Positions 1 to 9,117 of a stretch of 64,000 nt of DNA are shown here, in pieces. Made by a program: the position numbers and the translations under genes. Source of the DNA: Halotia branconii CENA392 (GTDB lineage Bacteria > Cyanobacteriota > Cyanobacteriia > Cyanobacteriales > Nostocaceae). Each line of letters starts with the position of its first letter. Positions within the stretch are counted from its first letter, which is position 1. Under the pieces are notes generated by a model that was not told the DNA's origin, made no database searches, and worked only from the letters and a program-made list of their open reading frames with translations. The stretch covers positions 4,009,455 to 4,073,454 of the forward strand of contig NZ_CP124543.1 in assembly GCF_029953635.1 (NCBI RefSeq), given 5' to 3'.

Positions 1-200
1 CATACATTGTAGGTAAGGCTTCTTTCGCAGGGCGGGGAGGGTCTGTTTGATACATCAGGGCATTCCTAACGGACTATCTTTAAGTTAGCGGATGAGGGGG
101 AAGGTTTGGTAAAGATTAAAATTCTTAAGAAAAAATCTTTTCTATTTTCATTTTATTAAAAAGCAATTAACATCGATTACAAATAATATTTTTTAAAACT
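1..200. other. Intergenic DNA upstream of rmlB
   Basis: No coding region can be supported here. The last 90 bases before rmlB are very A+T rich and probably hold its promoter and leader, but no clear -35/-10 pair or strong Shine-Dalgarno was picked out. Confidence 0.4.
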
Positions 201-1271
201 ATGCTCACAGCATTAATTACAGGAGGCGCAGGTTTTATCGGTGCTAACTTTATTCTTTTAGCCAGAAATAACCAATGGTTAAATGTAATTAATTTAGACA
301 AATTGACTTATGCAAGTAACCTACAAAATTTAGCAGAACTCCAAAATGATAATTATTACCATCTTGTACAAGGAGATATTGGCAATATTGAGTTAGTAAC
401 TTATTTACTAGAACAATATCAACCAAATGCAATTATTAATTTTGCTGCGGAAAGCCATGTTGATCGTTCTATCTTAAATCCGCAAAAGTTTATCCAGACT
501 AATGTTTTAGGAACATTTTATTTACTAGAAGCAAGCAGGTTTTACTGGCAAAAACTATCTTCACAACGACAACAGCAATTTCGCTTTTTACATGTCTCAA
601 CAGATGAAGTTTACGGCTCACTTAACCTAAAAGACCCAGCCTTCCGAGAAGATACACCTTATGCACCTAATAGTCCTTATGCAGCATCTAAAGCAGCATC
701 TGACCATTTTGTACGAGCCTACTATCACACTTACGGACTGCCCACTTTAACAACAAATTGCTCCAATAATTATGGAATGCGCCAGTTTCCAGAAAAATTA
801 ATTCCTTTGACTATTCTCAATGCTATAGATGGTAAACCTTTACCTATATATGGAGACGGGCAAAATATCCGAGATTGGCTTTATGTTATTGACCACTGTA
901 AAGCTATCTATTTGGTTCTACAACAGGGCAAAATGGGTGAAACTTACAATATTGGTGGTCTGAATGAACAAACCAATTTAAGTGTAGTAGAAAAAATCTG
1001 TGCCATCCTAGATGAGTTGGTTCCTAAACCTGATTTTAGTTACTCTTCTTTGATGACTTTTGTTAAAGACCGTCCTGGTCATGACCGAAGATATGCCATT
1101 GATTGTAATAAAATCAAGCGTGATTTAGGTTGGCAACCTCAAGAAAATTTTGACAGTGGTTTATTAAAGACAGTTCAGTGGTATCTCAATAACTTTGATT
1201 GGGTAAATCAGGTACGCTCAGGAGCTTACCAAAACTGGCTAAAACAAAACTATGAAAACAGAAAATCTTAG
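201..1271 (+). CDS. rmlB: dTDP-glucose 4,6-dehydratase
   Basis: Second enzyme of dTDP-L-rhamnose synthesis: it converts dTDP-glucose to dTDP-4-keto-6-deoxyglucose in the cytosol using bound NAD+. The 356-residue product has the extended SDR architecture: the Rossmann motif GGAGFIG at residues 8-14, the catalytic STDEVYG segment near 133-139, and the YxxxK pair at Tyr160/Lys164 in SPYAASK. Length matches the family (about 350). It opens a tight operon: rmlA starts 9 bases after its stop, then rmlC and rmlD. Rhamnose made here would feed cell-surface polysaccharide or glycolipid. No glycosyltransferases accompany it in the window. Assignment is secure from motifs and gene order. Confidence 0.96.
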   Translation: MLTALITGGAGFIGANFILLARNNQWLNVINLDKLTYASNLQNLAELQNDNYYHLVQGDIGNIELVTYLLEQYQPNAIINFAAESHVDRSILNPQKFIQTNVLGTFYLLEASRFYWQKLSSQRQQQFRFLHVSTDEVYGSLNLKDPAFREDTPYAPNSPYAASKAASDHFVRAYYHTYGLPTLTTNCSNNYGMRQFPEKLIPLTILNAIDGKPLPIYGDGQNIRDWLYVIDHCKAIYLVLQQGKMGETYNIGGLNEQTNLSVVEKICAILDELVPKPDFSYSSLMTFVKDRPGHDRRYAIDCNKIKRDLGWQPQENFDSGLLKTVQWYLNNFDWVNQVRSGAYQNWLKQNYENRKS

Positions 1272-1280
1272 CAATGCATT

Positions 1281-2219
1281 ATGAAAGGTATTATCTTGGC
1301 TGGCGGTTTTGGAACTCGTCTTTATCCATTAACTCATGTTATTAGTAAGCAACTAATGCCTGTTTATGACAAACCAATGATTTATTATCCTTTGTCTGTC
1401 TTAATGTTGGCAGGTATTCGGGAGATTTTAATTATTTCTACACCTAACGACTTACCATTATTTCAAAGACTGTTGCATGATGGTAGTCAGTGGGGTTTAA
1501 AGTTTAGTTATATTGCCCAACTAAAACCTGAAGGTTTAGCTCAAGCCTTTATTCTAGGCAAATATTTTATTGCTAACGAGCCAGTATGCTTAATTTTAGG
1601 TGACAACATTTTTTATGGACATGGTTTAACAGAAGTATTAAATCGGGCTGCCAAATTGAGCCACGGTGGATTAGTATTTGGCTATCAAGTGAAAGATCCT
1701 CGACAATATGGGGTAATCGAATTTAACGCATCCGGTTATGTAATCGGTATAGAAGAAAAACCTATAATTCCTAAATCTAAATACGTGATTCCTGGTATTT
1801 ACTTTTATGATGCCCAAGTTGTAGAAATCGCTGATAGTCTCAAACCTTCTAATCGCAATGAGTTAGAAATTACCGATCTAAACTTAGTTTATTTGCAGCG
1901 TGGTCAACTGCAAGTAGAACTTTTAGGAAGAGGATACGCTTGGTTAGATACTGGTACTCACGAATTTCTACACCAAGCAAGTAGTTTTATTCAAACTTTA
2001 GAAGAACGACAAGGATTAAAAATAGCTTGTATAGAAGAAATTGCTTATTATCAAGGATATATTGATTCTTGCCAACTCCAATATTTAGCTGAATCTATGG
2101 CAAAAAGTAGCTATGGTCAATATCTCATGCAAGTTTTAGAAAATGAGCAAATGTTACCGACAATATCACCGTCAAATATCAAGGAATCGTCTACTGATCA
2201 TAGTTTACAACTTTTATAG
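1281..2219 (+). CDS. rmlA: Glucose-1-phosphate thymidylyltransferase
   Basis: First enzyme of dTDP-L-rhamnose synthesis: glucose-1-phosphate plus dTTP gives dTDP-glucose and pyrophosphate. The nucleotidyltransferase signature [11 protein letters not shown] lies at residues 8-18, followed by [16 protein letters not shown], the LGDNIFYG metal-binding region near residue 107, and EKP further on. The 312-residue product is slightly longer than the usual 290. The surplus is a polar C-terminal tail after the YLMQVLE segment. It is second in the rml operon, after a 9-base gap, so the two messages are surely co-transcribed. Confidence 0.96.
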   Translation: MKGIILAGGFGTRLYPLTHVISKQLMPVYDKPMIYYPLSVLMLAGIREILIISTPNDLPLFQRLLHDGSQWGLKFSYIAQLKPEGLAQAFILGKYFIANEPVCLILGDNIFYGHGLTEVLNRAAKLSHGGLVFGYQVKDPRQYGVIEFNASGYVIGIEEKPIIPKSKYVIPGIYFYDAQVVEIADSLKPSNRNELEITDLNLVYLQRGQLQVELLGRGYAWLDTGTHEFLHQASSFIQTLEERQGLKIACIEEIAYYQGYIDSCQLQYLAESMAKSSYGQYLMQVLENEQMLPTISPSNIKESSTDHSLQLL

Positions 2220-2275
2220 ATTATCAATCAATAATTATATTTAGTATATAAAAATGTAGTTATAAAGGTACATTA

Positions 2276-2821
2276 ATGAATATTATACAGACAGAGATTG
2301 CTGATATACTAGTGATTGAACCGCATGTATTTAAAGATGATCGCGGTTTTTTTTATGAAAGCTACAACGAAAGAGTTTTTCTAGAAAAAGTAGATATTAC
2401 TGAACATTTTGTCCAAGATAATCACTCTTATTCTACCAAAAATGTATTACGTGGTTTGCACTATCAAATTCAGCAACCTCAAGGTAAATTAATACGAGTA
2501 GTATCAGGTGCAGTTTTTGATGTGGCTGTGGACTTGAGAAAAAGTTCCTCTACTTTTGGTCAATGGATAGGTACAAATCTCACTGCTGAAAATAAAAGAC
2601 AACTATGGATACCAACAGGCTTTGCTCATGGTTTTTTAGTACTCTCAGCTTATGCTGAAGTTTTGTATAAAACGACAAACTACTATGCACCACAGCATGA
2701 ACGTACTATATTATGGAACGATCCTAATTTAGCGATCGCTTGGCCAATTCAAACAAAACCCATACTTTCTGCTAAAGATCAAATTGCTAAGTTGCTACCA
2801 GACGCAGAGGTGTTTGCATGA
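2276..2821 (+). CDS. rmlC: dTDP-4-dehydrorhamnose 3,5-epimerase
   Basis: Third step of the pathway, a double epimerisation at C3 and C5 by a cupin-fold enzyme. The 181-residue length is normal. Family landmarks visible are FKDDRGFFYESYNE near the N-terminus, VQDNHSYSTKNVLRGLHYQ (catalytic His within the LRGLHYQ block at about residues 59-65), QGKLIRVVSGAVFDVAVDLR, and PTGFAHGFLVLS. The start ATG follows an A+T-rich 56-base gap after rmlA. The 3' end overlaps the start of rmlD by four bases (ATGA), indicating translational coupling. Confidence 0.95.
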   Translation: MNIIQTEIADILVIEPHVFKDDRGFFYESYNERVFLEKVDITEHFVQDNHSYSTKNVLRGLHYQIQQPQGKLIRVVSGAVFDVAVDLRKSSSTFGQWIGTNLTAENKRQLWIPTGFAHGFLVLSAYAEVLYKTTNYYAPQHERTILWNDPNLAIAWPIQTKPILSAKDQIAKLLPDAEVFA

Positions 2822-3702
2822 AAATCCTCCTCACAGGTGTTACTGGACAGGTGGGTTGGGAATTGCAACGCACTTTGATGACTTTAGGTGAAGTAATTTC
2901 TGTAGGACGCAGCCAGCTAAATTTAGCTCAACCAAATACTATTCGCTATATTATTCGAGAAGTTCAACCGAATTTGATTATTAATCCCGCTGCTTACACG
3001 GTGGTAGATAAAGCCGAATCGGAACCAGAATTAGCAATGACCATTAATGGTATTGCTCCTGGTATCATGGCTGAGGAAGCAAAGCGATTGGGTGCAGCGA
3101 TAATTCACTATTCTACAGATTATGTATTTGATGGCGCAAAGACCACACCCTACACAGAATCAGATCAACCTAACCCACAGAATACCTACGGTAAAACTAA
3201 ACTAGCAGCAGAACAGGCGATCGCATCTGTAGGAGTACCACATTTAATTTTACGCACTAGTTGGGTATATGGGTTGCGAGGTAAAAATTTTTTACTGACT
3301 ATGCGAAAGCTAGCTTTAGAGAAAGAAGAAATTAAAGTTGTTAATGACCAAATTGGCGCACCTACTTGGAGTCGTGTAATTGCTGAAGCTACAGCACAGA
3401 TTTTATCTCAAGCTCGACAGGATGTATCTAGTTTTTTTGCTGAAAAAGCTGGAGTTTATCACTTAACAGCCAGTGGAGAAACTAACTGGTATGAATTTGC
3501 TCAAGCAATATTTACCTATGATGTCCAATATGATGAGCGCAAGTTACAGAGATTGATAGCAATTAAATCTAAAGATTATTCTACAGTAGCCAGTAGACCA
3601 GCGTATTCTTTGTTAAATAGTCAAAAGTTGACTAATAATTTTGGGTTGATTTTACCAGATTGGCAAAGAAGTTTGAAGTTAGTTTTGGTTATGAATAAAT
3701 AA
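2818..3702 (+). CDS. rmlD: dTDP-4-dehydrorhamnose reductase
   Basis: Last step: NAD(P)H-dependent reduction giving dTDP-L-rhamnose. The 294-residue protein shows the Rossmann motif GVTGQVG at residues 7-13, INPAAYTVVDKAESEP, the STDYVFDG block near 98-105, and the YGKTK catalytic pair (YxxxK), all typical of RmlD. Its ATG overlaps the rmlC stop. With all four genes contiguous this is a complete rhamnose cassette. No strong terminator is visible directly after the stop. Confidence 0.95.
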   Translation: MKILLTGVTGQVGWELQRTLMTLGEVISVGRSQLNLAQPNTIRYIIREVQPNLIINPAAYTVVDKAESEPELAMTINGIAPGIMAEEAKRLGAAIIHYSTDYVFDGAKTTPYTESDQPNPQNTYGKTKLAAEQAIASVGVPHLILRTSWVYGLRGKNFLLTMRKLALEKEEIKVVNDQIGAPTWSRVIAEATAQILSQARQDVSSFFAEKAGVYHLTASGETNWYEFAQAIFTYDVQYDERKLQRLIAIKSKDYSTVASRPAYSLLNSQKLTNNFGLILPDWQRSLKLVLVMNK

Positions 3703-4008
3703 GTAATTAATTTATTCAACAATGTCATAAATTCCGCGCAGGTAATGGAAGAAAAATCTAACCACAGAGAACGCAGAGAACACAGAGAAATAAGAGTTTT
3801 GGAGAGTTATTGCTTAAGCAGATTGCAAATGAGTAGGGTGACAACATGTTGTGTCCCTACCCGTGTCCTTAATTTATGTGAAATATGCTGTATTTTAAAC
3901 CTTCGCTGTATACGTCATACTTGGTATAAGTATGACACTTTGTCTTTTGACATATCTGAGTCGGTTATTTATTATGCCTAAGCTGCTTCTAGACTGAATT
4001 TAGCTTGT
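3703..4008. other. Intergenic DNA after the rml operon
   Basis: It contains a short copy of the common cyanobacterial repeat of CAGAGAACGCAGAGAACACA type around 3762-3790. No supported gene. A 78-codon frame here has low-complexity content and no ribosome site, so it was not called. Confidence 0.4.
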
Positions 4009-4329
4009 ATGACCGACAAACACAATAAATTAAAGCTGTTATCCATAGGCATCTCACCGCATGATGGTTTATTCTCGATTGGTGTCTCCCCTCATGGATT
4101 AATTTCGATTGGTGCAATTCCCCACGGTTTGATTTCGATTGGATTAGTACCAATGGGCGTTGTTTCGATTGGATTTGTTTCAATGGGGTTATTTAGTGCT
4201 GGAACGATCGCAATGGGACTACTCAGCTTTGGAAAAATTAATATGAGTTTAATGCAACTCAACCCAACTAGTATAGAACAGCAACAACCCAGAATGCAGA
4301 TGAATCCTCAACATAATATGTCTCATTAA
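4009..4329 (+). CDS. Small SIG-repeat protein of unknown function
   Basis: A 106-residue product not recognised as a named family. Residues about 11-77 are seven or so tandem ten-residue units of the pattern (H/M)GLxSIGxxP, degenerating toward SAGTIAMG and SFG. The unit is hydrophobic with a Gly every few residues. The DNA is correspondingly repetitive, with TTTCGATTGG recurring about every 30 bases. The C-terminal 30 residues are polar, rich in Q, N and M. The pattern suggests a stacked beta-solenoid or a membrane-associated glycine-rich sheet, but this is inference. The ATG at 4009 lacks a strong Shine-Dalgarno. A perfect hairpin terminator follows at once, which supports a real transcript. 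Confidence 0.6.
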   Translation: MTDKHNKLKLLSIGISPHDGLFSIGVSPHGLISIGAIPHGLISIGLVPMGVVSIGFVSMGLFSAGTIAMGLLSFGKINMSLMQLNPTSIEQQQPRMQMNPQHNMSH

Positions 4330-4330
4330 A

Positions 4331-4358
4331 AAAAGGTATTGAGTTAACAATACCTTTT
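4331..4358. terminator. Bidirectional hairpin terminator
   Basis: An 11-bp perfect inverted repeat AAAAGGTATTG / CAATACCTTTT with a 6-base loop. The stem ends in A and T runs, so it can terminate both the SIG-repeat gene (+) and the convergent gene on the minus strand at 4369-5256. Confidence 0.8.
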
Positions 4359-4368
4359 AGTTGTCATC

Positions 4369-5256
4369 TTAAATTTCAGCTACTGCTCGTTCAATCAAGC
4401 GGCGTGCTAAAGTTTGTGTACCTGTGTGTTCGTAATAATTCGTGGACATATCGAGGAATGCTGCCAGGTAATCTAACTTGTCATCGGCAATTTCCACAAA
4501 ACCTTGCAAGTGATTAACAACCTTTTGGGGCGTTAAATTATTGCCATTAACTAGTCCACTCATCCAACCTTTAACTGAATCAAAACTCTCGCCGATAAAG
4601 TTAAGTTTACTACTGGCATTATTGCCCGGTATCGCATCTTGGATGCCTTTGAACGTCGAGTTATTTTCTAATTCCTGGGGATTTGTTTGATTGAGTGCAG
4701 ATATAGCTTTGCTAATAAAATCTGGCCCTAAGGGAATTAAACCATCAACGCAAACTAACGCCACCATCCGCATGAGTGACTCGCCACTATACTCACCCAA
4801 GGAAGCAACAAAATCCCCAATACTATCTCCAGGAATACCGTTGATTTGACAAAAAGCTACTAATTCGGCGACTAATTTCAACGATAAATCAATAGTTTGA
4901 GCTTTATCTGCTTTAGGAGTGACAGAATTTAAAAAACTCAAAAGGGGAATTTTTTCACCAACTTTGTTAGCTAAAGCTGCTGCACCAAGGGCTTTATCTG
5001 TATTATCAACGGTTTGATAGAGCCACATAGCTCGTTGGTATCCTTGGGAGCGATCATTATAGAGATAAATCGCTCGTTCGCCAATCTGCTGAATTAAATC
5101 TTCGTCGGTTTCGCCAGTTACGTCCCTAATAGTGTTAACAAAGCCGACAGTATTTTGCCACTCACCAGGAGCAACAAAATCTAAAGACTTTAACATAGAA
5201 ATGGTCAAGCCGCTAGTTGGTAGTTCATCAACCAACTCAAAAATTGATTTGCTCAC
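4369..5256 (-). CDS. Conserved-looking cytosolic protein, function unknown
   Basis: A 295-residue, mostly helical, acidic protein that was not recognised. It starts at GTG (MSKSIFELVDEL) and has no signal peptide or membrane segment. Features seen are a Gly/Asp-rich N-terminal third (VRDVTGETDEDLIQQIGERA-like helix), several regular amphipathic helices, and a NYYEHTGTQTLARRLIERA C-terminus. Codon use and HIP1-like octamers match the neighbours, so it is probably native. It ends convergently at the shared terminator, and its upstream neighbour on the same strand is a lipoprotein gene about 50 bases away. It could be one transcription unit with that gene, but nothing ties their functions. Confidence 0.7.
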   Translation of the reverse strand: MSKSIFELVDELPTSGLTISMLKSLDFVAPGEWQNTVGFVNTIRDVTGETDEDLIQQIGERAIYLYNDRSQGYQRAMWLYQTVDNTDKALGAAALANKVGEKIPLLSFLNSVTPKADKAQTIDLSLKLVAELVAFCQINGIPGDSIGDFVASLGEYSGESLMRMVALVCVDGLIPLGPDFISKAISALNQTNPQELENNSTFKGIQDAIPGNNASSKLNFIGESFDSVKGWMSGLVNGNNLTPQKVVNHLQGFVEIADDKLDYLAAFLDMSTNYYEHTGTQTLARRLIERAVAEI

Positions 5257-5305
5257 AAAAATCTCACTTATTTAGGTTTTGTTATTTCAATGACAGTATT
5301 ACAGG

Positions 5306-5815
5306 TCATTTGAGTTTAGCTAAACCAGTTAGGTTAAATTTCTTGATCCAAGCTGCGCGATCGCTTGCGGTAAATGATGAATCGCGAGAAAGTACTTTTA
5401 CTTGGTACTTATTTACTAAAATTGCAGTCTGCGTCTTACCTACTTCAACAGCTGGATAGCCGGCAATCTTTTTGGTACTCTTCGAGAATTTTGCTGCTGC
5501 ACTAGGTGTACTAGTAGTATCAGAAATCGATAGGGCGGCTAATTCTTTATTTTCTTTTTTTAACTTTGCTTCGGCAAAGCCCTTTTTCTCTTGGGTAAAT
5601 ACTTGCTCATACCCAGCTTGCTTCGGTGGAAAGAATTTATTAAATTTCTCGCCTTGGGTAGCGTTTTTGGCAACTGCTTGACCACTTTTTTGTTTACTGC
5701 TTTCTTGTTGTACTTGGTCAAAACGTCCTGGTACTTTAGGAGTACAGGCTGTAGTTAGCAATACGACAGACAGTAAAAAAGCAGCTAAAATTTTGTGCCT
5801 ACGGTTTAAAATCAT
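5306..5815 (-). CDS. Putative lipoprotein
   Basis: A 169-residue product if started at the ATG at 5815 (MILNRRHKILAAFLL). An upstream in-frame ATG at 5881 would add 22 residues ahead of the signal peptide and is less likely. The N-terminus is a clear type II signal: Arg-Arg-His-Lys, hydrophobic stretch, then lipobox LLTTAC, predicting lipidation at Cys about 24. The mature part is Lys/Ala/Gln rich, with the segment FNKFFPPKQAGYEQVFTQEK and a basic C-terminus. No family recognised. Probably anchored in plasma or thylakoid membrane facing the lumen or periplasm. Confidence 0.75.
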   Translation of the reverse strand: MILNRRHKILAAFLLSVVLLTTACTPKVPGRFDQVQQESSKQKSGQAVAKNATQGEKFNKFFPPKQAGYEQVFTQEKKGFAEAKLKKENKELAALSISDTTSTPSAAAKFSKSTKKIAGYPAVEVGKTQTAILVNKYQVKVLSRDSSFTASDRAAWIKKFNLTGLAKLK

Positions 5816-5968
5816 CTTTGGCTTTTCCTTGTACTTGAGCTTTGAGGCAATTATCAGCGCTGTTGTCGACTTTAGCTGCAAAAATTTACTATTTGATCAT
5901 ATAGTGGTTTTTTTATGAATAAAATACACCATTCTAGCCCCTAACCCCTAATTCCCAGTCCCTTTTTC

Positions 5969-6616
5969 TTACCTACGACGAGCTATCACAGCATAGAATG
6001 GATCTCCTCCGGTTGCACCCAACCACTGCAAAAAATTGGGCGCTGTAGATTTATGAGTAATAATTTCTGGGGTTGTAAACTCTGGTACTGAGGCGAAGTA
6101 GTTTTTAACTAATTCCACCCTGGTAGCTTCTGAAGCGTCCCGCCAAGCTTGAATCGCCTTTTGAAAAAACATACGGTTAGAAAAGCTGATAATAGCTATA
6201 CCACTAGGTTTAAGGATACGGTAAATTTCTGAAAAGACTGCCTCTGGATATTGAATATACTGCACTGAAACGCAATTGAGGACAGCATCAAAATCTTGAT
6301 CTCCAAAGGGTAGCTGGGGCTTTTCGTTGATGTCTTGTACAAAGTAATGATCTAAGCGGGGATTGCGTGAGAGTTCTTCAGCGTTAAGTCCATGTCCTTC
6401 AACATGAGCAAATTGCATTTCTTCTGGTAGATGCGATACCCAACTGCCCATCATATCTAGTATGCGCGTGTTGGGTTGGAGGCGATCGCGATATAAATCT
6501 GTTAGCTGTTGAATAAATCCTTCATCGACATGGGTAACGAAGCGCGGATAAGCATAAAACAGCTTGTCATCTGTATCGTCTAATTTCTGACGTTGATTCG
6601 GTCTAAGCATTATCAA
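5969..6616 (-). CDS. Class I SAM-dependent methyltransferase
   Basis: A 215-residue cytosolic protein with a methyltransferase-11-like core. Motif I is degenerate (RILDMMGSWVSHLPEE, around residues 54-69), followed by an acidic strand DQDFDAVLNCVSVQYI at about 105-120, and YPEAVFSEIYRILKPSGIAIISFSNRMF, which is the typical post-motif LKPGG helix-strand. Substrate is unknown. The start could be either of two ATGs two codons apart. It is monocistronic, with a promoter probably in 6617-6712. Confidence 0.85.
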   Translation of the reverse strand: MIMLRPNQRQKLDDTDDKLFYAYPRFVTHVDEGFIQQLTDLYRDRLQPNTRILDMMGSWVSHLPEEMQFAHVEGHGLNAEELSRNPRLDHYFVQDINEKPQLPFGDQDFDAVLNCVSVQYIQYPEAVFSEIYRILKPSGIAIISFSNRMFFQKAIQAWRDASEATRVELVKNYFASVPEFTTPEIITHKSTAPNFLQWLGATGGDPFYAVIARRR

Positions 6617-8190
6617 TCTCTGTTTTTACAGGTCTTTTATTTCAATCTCTGATAGGGATTTTGTATACTTGCGTTAACCTAAATTTTAGTAAAATAGCCT
6701 TCAAATACAGATATGCTAAGCATTTTAGGCACAAAACTAAACGGCGTTGTTGAATCTAGGGATGAAATTTATGTGTTGATATCTAAAACTCCTTATTTTC
6801 TCTGCGCGGCAGTCGCTACCCTGCGGGAAGCCGCAGAAGCGTCTACAAGTCGGGAAACCCGCCCAACGCGCTGCCTTGCCTCTGTCTTGAGAAGTTGCTT
6901 ACGGAGCAATACTGCTCGGTTAAGCTCAAAAAGCTTAATCTTTGTAGGTTGGGTTGAGGAACGAAACCCAACATGTCTGGGTTTTTTTTGGGTTTCACTT
7001 CGTTTAACCCAACCTACAATGATCCTTAACCGAGTAGTATTGGGTTACGGAGGGAAACCCTCCTGACAACTTTTCGCTGCACCTCTGCGTGATAAAAATC
7101 ATCCCGCATTTATGCAACGCCAACTAAACTTGTTTTGCTCAACACCTACATGACGCAAATGCAGTACTTGTAATTTCACTTTATGAGAAGCGATCGCAGT
7201 TCCGTTACAGCGATCGCCCCGCGATCAACCCCTAGCCACAGGAATCAACCAATAAGATTGTATGTCTTGTAATGAGTTCAGGGTTGCGGTGGCAGCCCCC
7301 CCACACCCTCTACTACAAAATTTCAGAAAGGTGATCGCTTTACCTAGCCACAGGTAAGCAATCACTATAAAGTAATGGTGTGTATACGCTTTGAAGAGTA
7401 AACACAAACTACAATTAGTACTTTATCATCATCAGGTTTTTTAAATGCAGACATTACTAAAAAACATCTAACTCGACTACTTGATTAACAATTATTTACC
7501 TTTGCAACCCCCAAGTCATGGATCAATGAAAGTCAATAGTAGGCTGAAGAAGTAATGTAATTGCACCTACAACTACAAACGACAACGTTACCCAAAATAA
7601 AACTAAATTTAGTCTCATGATATTTTTCTAAATTAAAACAAAAGTTAAATAAATTTTAATAGCCAAGAATCGTAATAATCGTCTTTCTTAAGTATCGATA
7701 CTCAATCTTTCTTTGGGAAGGTTTGTCAAGTTATATATCTCCAAATAACTGCTCATAAATAAAATATGAAAATACCTCTATCCTAGGTTATAAATATTGT
7801 TTACCAGACAAACATTCATTAAATACCAATTTATGTAAAATGAGGGTTGACGTTTTGCATATAGGAATCCAATTTGATTAATGAACATATTTGCATAGGA
7901 AGGGAACTCTTAAGGGGAACACTTCGGCTACGCTCAGTACATCGCAGGAAAACAGGGATTTAGGAGTGTACTAAGTTTTTTCTCCAAATTAAATATGAAT
8001 CCTATAGTTTGTAAATAAATCTTAGCCAAGACTTGATCTAGTTTTAATAACTCAATTTGATGTTTCATTTAGATTTACATCTAATTGTTAAACTTACGTA
8101 ATATTTAAACTTTTATGCAGATGTAGTAAATTAAGATTTTTTTTAGATTTTGTTAGTAACTTTATTAACGGATTTAGTTGAGGAGCAGTT
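6617..8190. other. Long non-coding stretch with repeats
   Basis: No convincing gene was found in about 1.6 kb. 6790-6900 is made of short G+C-rich repeats (CTGCGGGAAGCCGCAGAAG and relatives), 6908-7041 is a nested palindromic element, and 7195-7220 has two GCGATCGC-type sites. 7440-8190 is A+T rich and probably includes the promoter of the small gene at 8191. Short frames in this stretch have repeat-derived sequence and no ribosome sites. Confidence 0.5.
6908..7041. repeat. Nested MITE-like inverted repeat
   Basis: Outer arms AATACTGCTCGGTTAAG (6908-6924) and its near-perfect complement at 7025-7041 (one mismatch) enclose an inner imperfect palindrome from TGTAGGTTGGGTT (6943) to AACCCAACCTACA (7018), about 30 bp per arm. 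The inner sequence is a palindrome commonly dispersed in filamentous cyanobacteria. There is no transposase, so any movement would need one supplied in trans. Confidence 0.75.
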
Positions 8191-8427
8191 ATGAAAACGT
8201 ATTCTATAAACTCAAAAATATTACGTCAACTTTGGTCTATAGTTGAAGAAACTCAAACTAGTACTCTTCTTGGACTCAACGATACAGATTTAGTCAAGCA
8301 ATTATTAGAGCAAATAGAGAAGCAAAAAGCACTTAATCCTCAAGAAACTAACACTCTGAGCGCTTATATTCATTCTAAAACGTTGTTAATACGTGATTTA
8401 GCCCAGGCAAGATTAGTCAATTGTTAA
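8191..8427 (+). CDS. Small protein of unknown function
   Basis: A 78-residue product beginning MKTYSINSKILRQLW. The Shine-Dalgarno GAGGAG lies 6 bases before the ATG, which strongly supports this start. The sequence is predicted mostly helical with a polar middle (QLLEQIEKQKALNPQE) and ends LAQARLVNC. No motif was recognised. It sits alone about 690 bases before cpcB on the same strand. The long gap with a regulatory repeat argues against co-transcription. Confidence 0.7.
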   Translation: MKTYSINSKILRQLWSIVEETQTSTLLGLNDTDLVKQLLEQIEKQKALNPQETNTLSAYIHSKTLLIRDLAQARLVNC

Positions 8428-9117
8428 ATATTAGCTCAAACAGAGAGTTGAGTGTTTGTGTAAGTATTGAGGATTATGTCACATTGTTATTAAAAAGATT
8501 TGTTCATTAGGCAAATAAATATAGTTAGCTATGCCATTGGTCTAGTATGTTTAACTGCCTGCATTATATTCTGGCAATGAGAGCAATAATGTCTCTTGTC
8601 AAGCTAGGAGCAGTCTAACTTTTATTGAAGTAAAAATCCCCGGATGAAGCGCAGCAGAATGGGGAGAGCGTCAATTCTTAATAGGAAATGTAAAGAAATA
8701 TTAAAACAGCAATATGATTGAAAAGTGCTGAAACATCTGATAAATAAGGGTTTGAGTATGTCTTTATATTTCTTAATCAACTCCCTCAGGATGTTTAAAA
8801 AATTGCACAAAATTTGCACAAACAGGTTGCTTTAATCAAAGGTGGTTCAAAAGGCACTGAACTCTTGACTACTAGGTCAGGGTTCAGATTCCCTCAAACT
8901 TTATTTAAATATTTAGGGAATTGATTGTCATGCATATCTGTTTATTAGGCTGTGTAGTGGGTTGCTCTGAATCGAAAAACAGCGTTAGAGGCTGAGCTCT
9001 CCTTTGTTACGCCTTCAAAAGCTTTTGTTTGCCCGTTCATCAATACTCACGGCTCAATATTCTGCACCAGTCAGCCTTTGAACCACTTTAACTCATGTCA
9101 TAACAGGAGAAGATCGA
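8428..9117 (+). promoter_or_regulatory. Promoter and long leader region of the cpcBA-linker operon
   Basis: This 690-base stretch has no supported gene. It carries a TTGCACA direct repeat at 8803-8820 and about 300 bases of probable promoter/leader before cpcB. A tRNA T-arm-like sequence at 8877-8893 does not make a full tRNA. The Shine-Dalgarno AGGAGA sits 7 bases before the cpcB ATG. The start of transcription cannot be placed by eye. Confidence 0.6.
8803..8820 (+). promoter_or_regulatory. L-box-like RcaC operator
   Basis: A perfect direct repeat TTGCACA-AAAT-TTGCACA. As remembered from Fremyella diplosiphon work, the response regulator RcaC binds an 'L Box' of this form, TTGCACA-N4-TTGCACA, in the red-light-induced cpc2 promoter. 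Here it lies about 300 bases before a cpcBA-linker-linker-cpcD operon of cpc2 layout, on the same strand. No second copy was found upstream of cpc1, pebAB or cpeC. Function is inferred from sequence and position only. Confidence 0.75.

Noticed and set aside
3745..3981. Open frame of 78 codons after rmlD
   Set aside because: Begins inside a dispersed repeat, lacks a ribosome site and has no protein-like pattern.
6713..7066. Open frame of 117 codons across the nested palindrome
   Set aside because: Translates repeat DNA; no coding signature.
8870..8905. tRNA-like T-arm (AGGGTTCAGATTCCCT) with an anticodon-like stretch upstream of cpcB
   Set aside because: No acceptor stem or D-arm could be paired and the T-stem is irregular at its loop-closing pair, so a functional tRNA is not supported. 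It may be a chance match or an old remnant.
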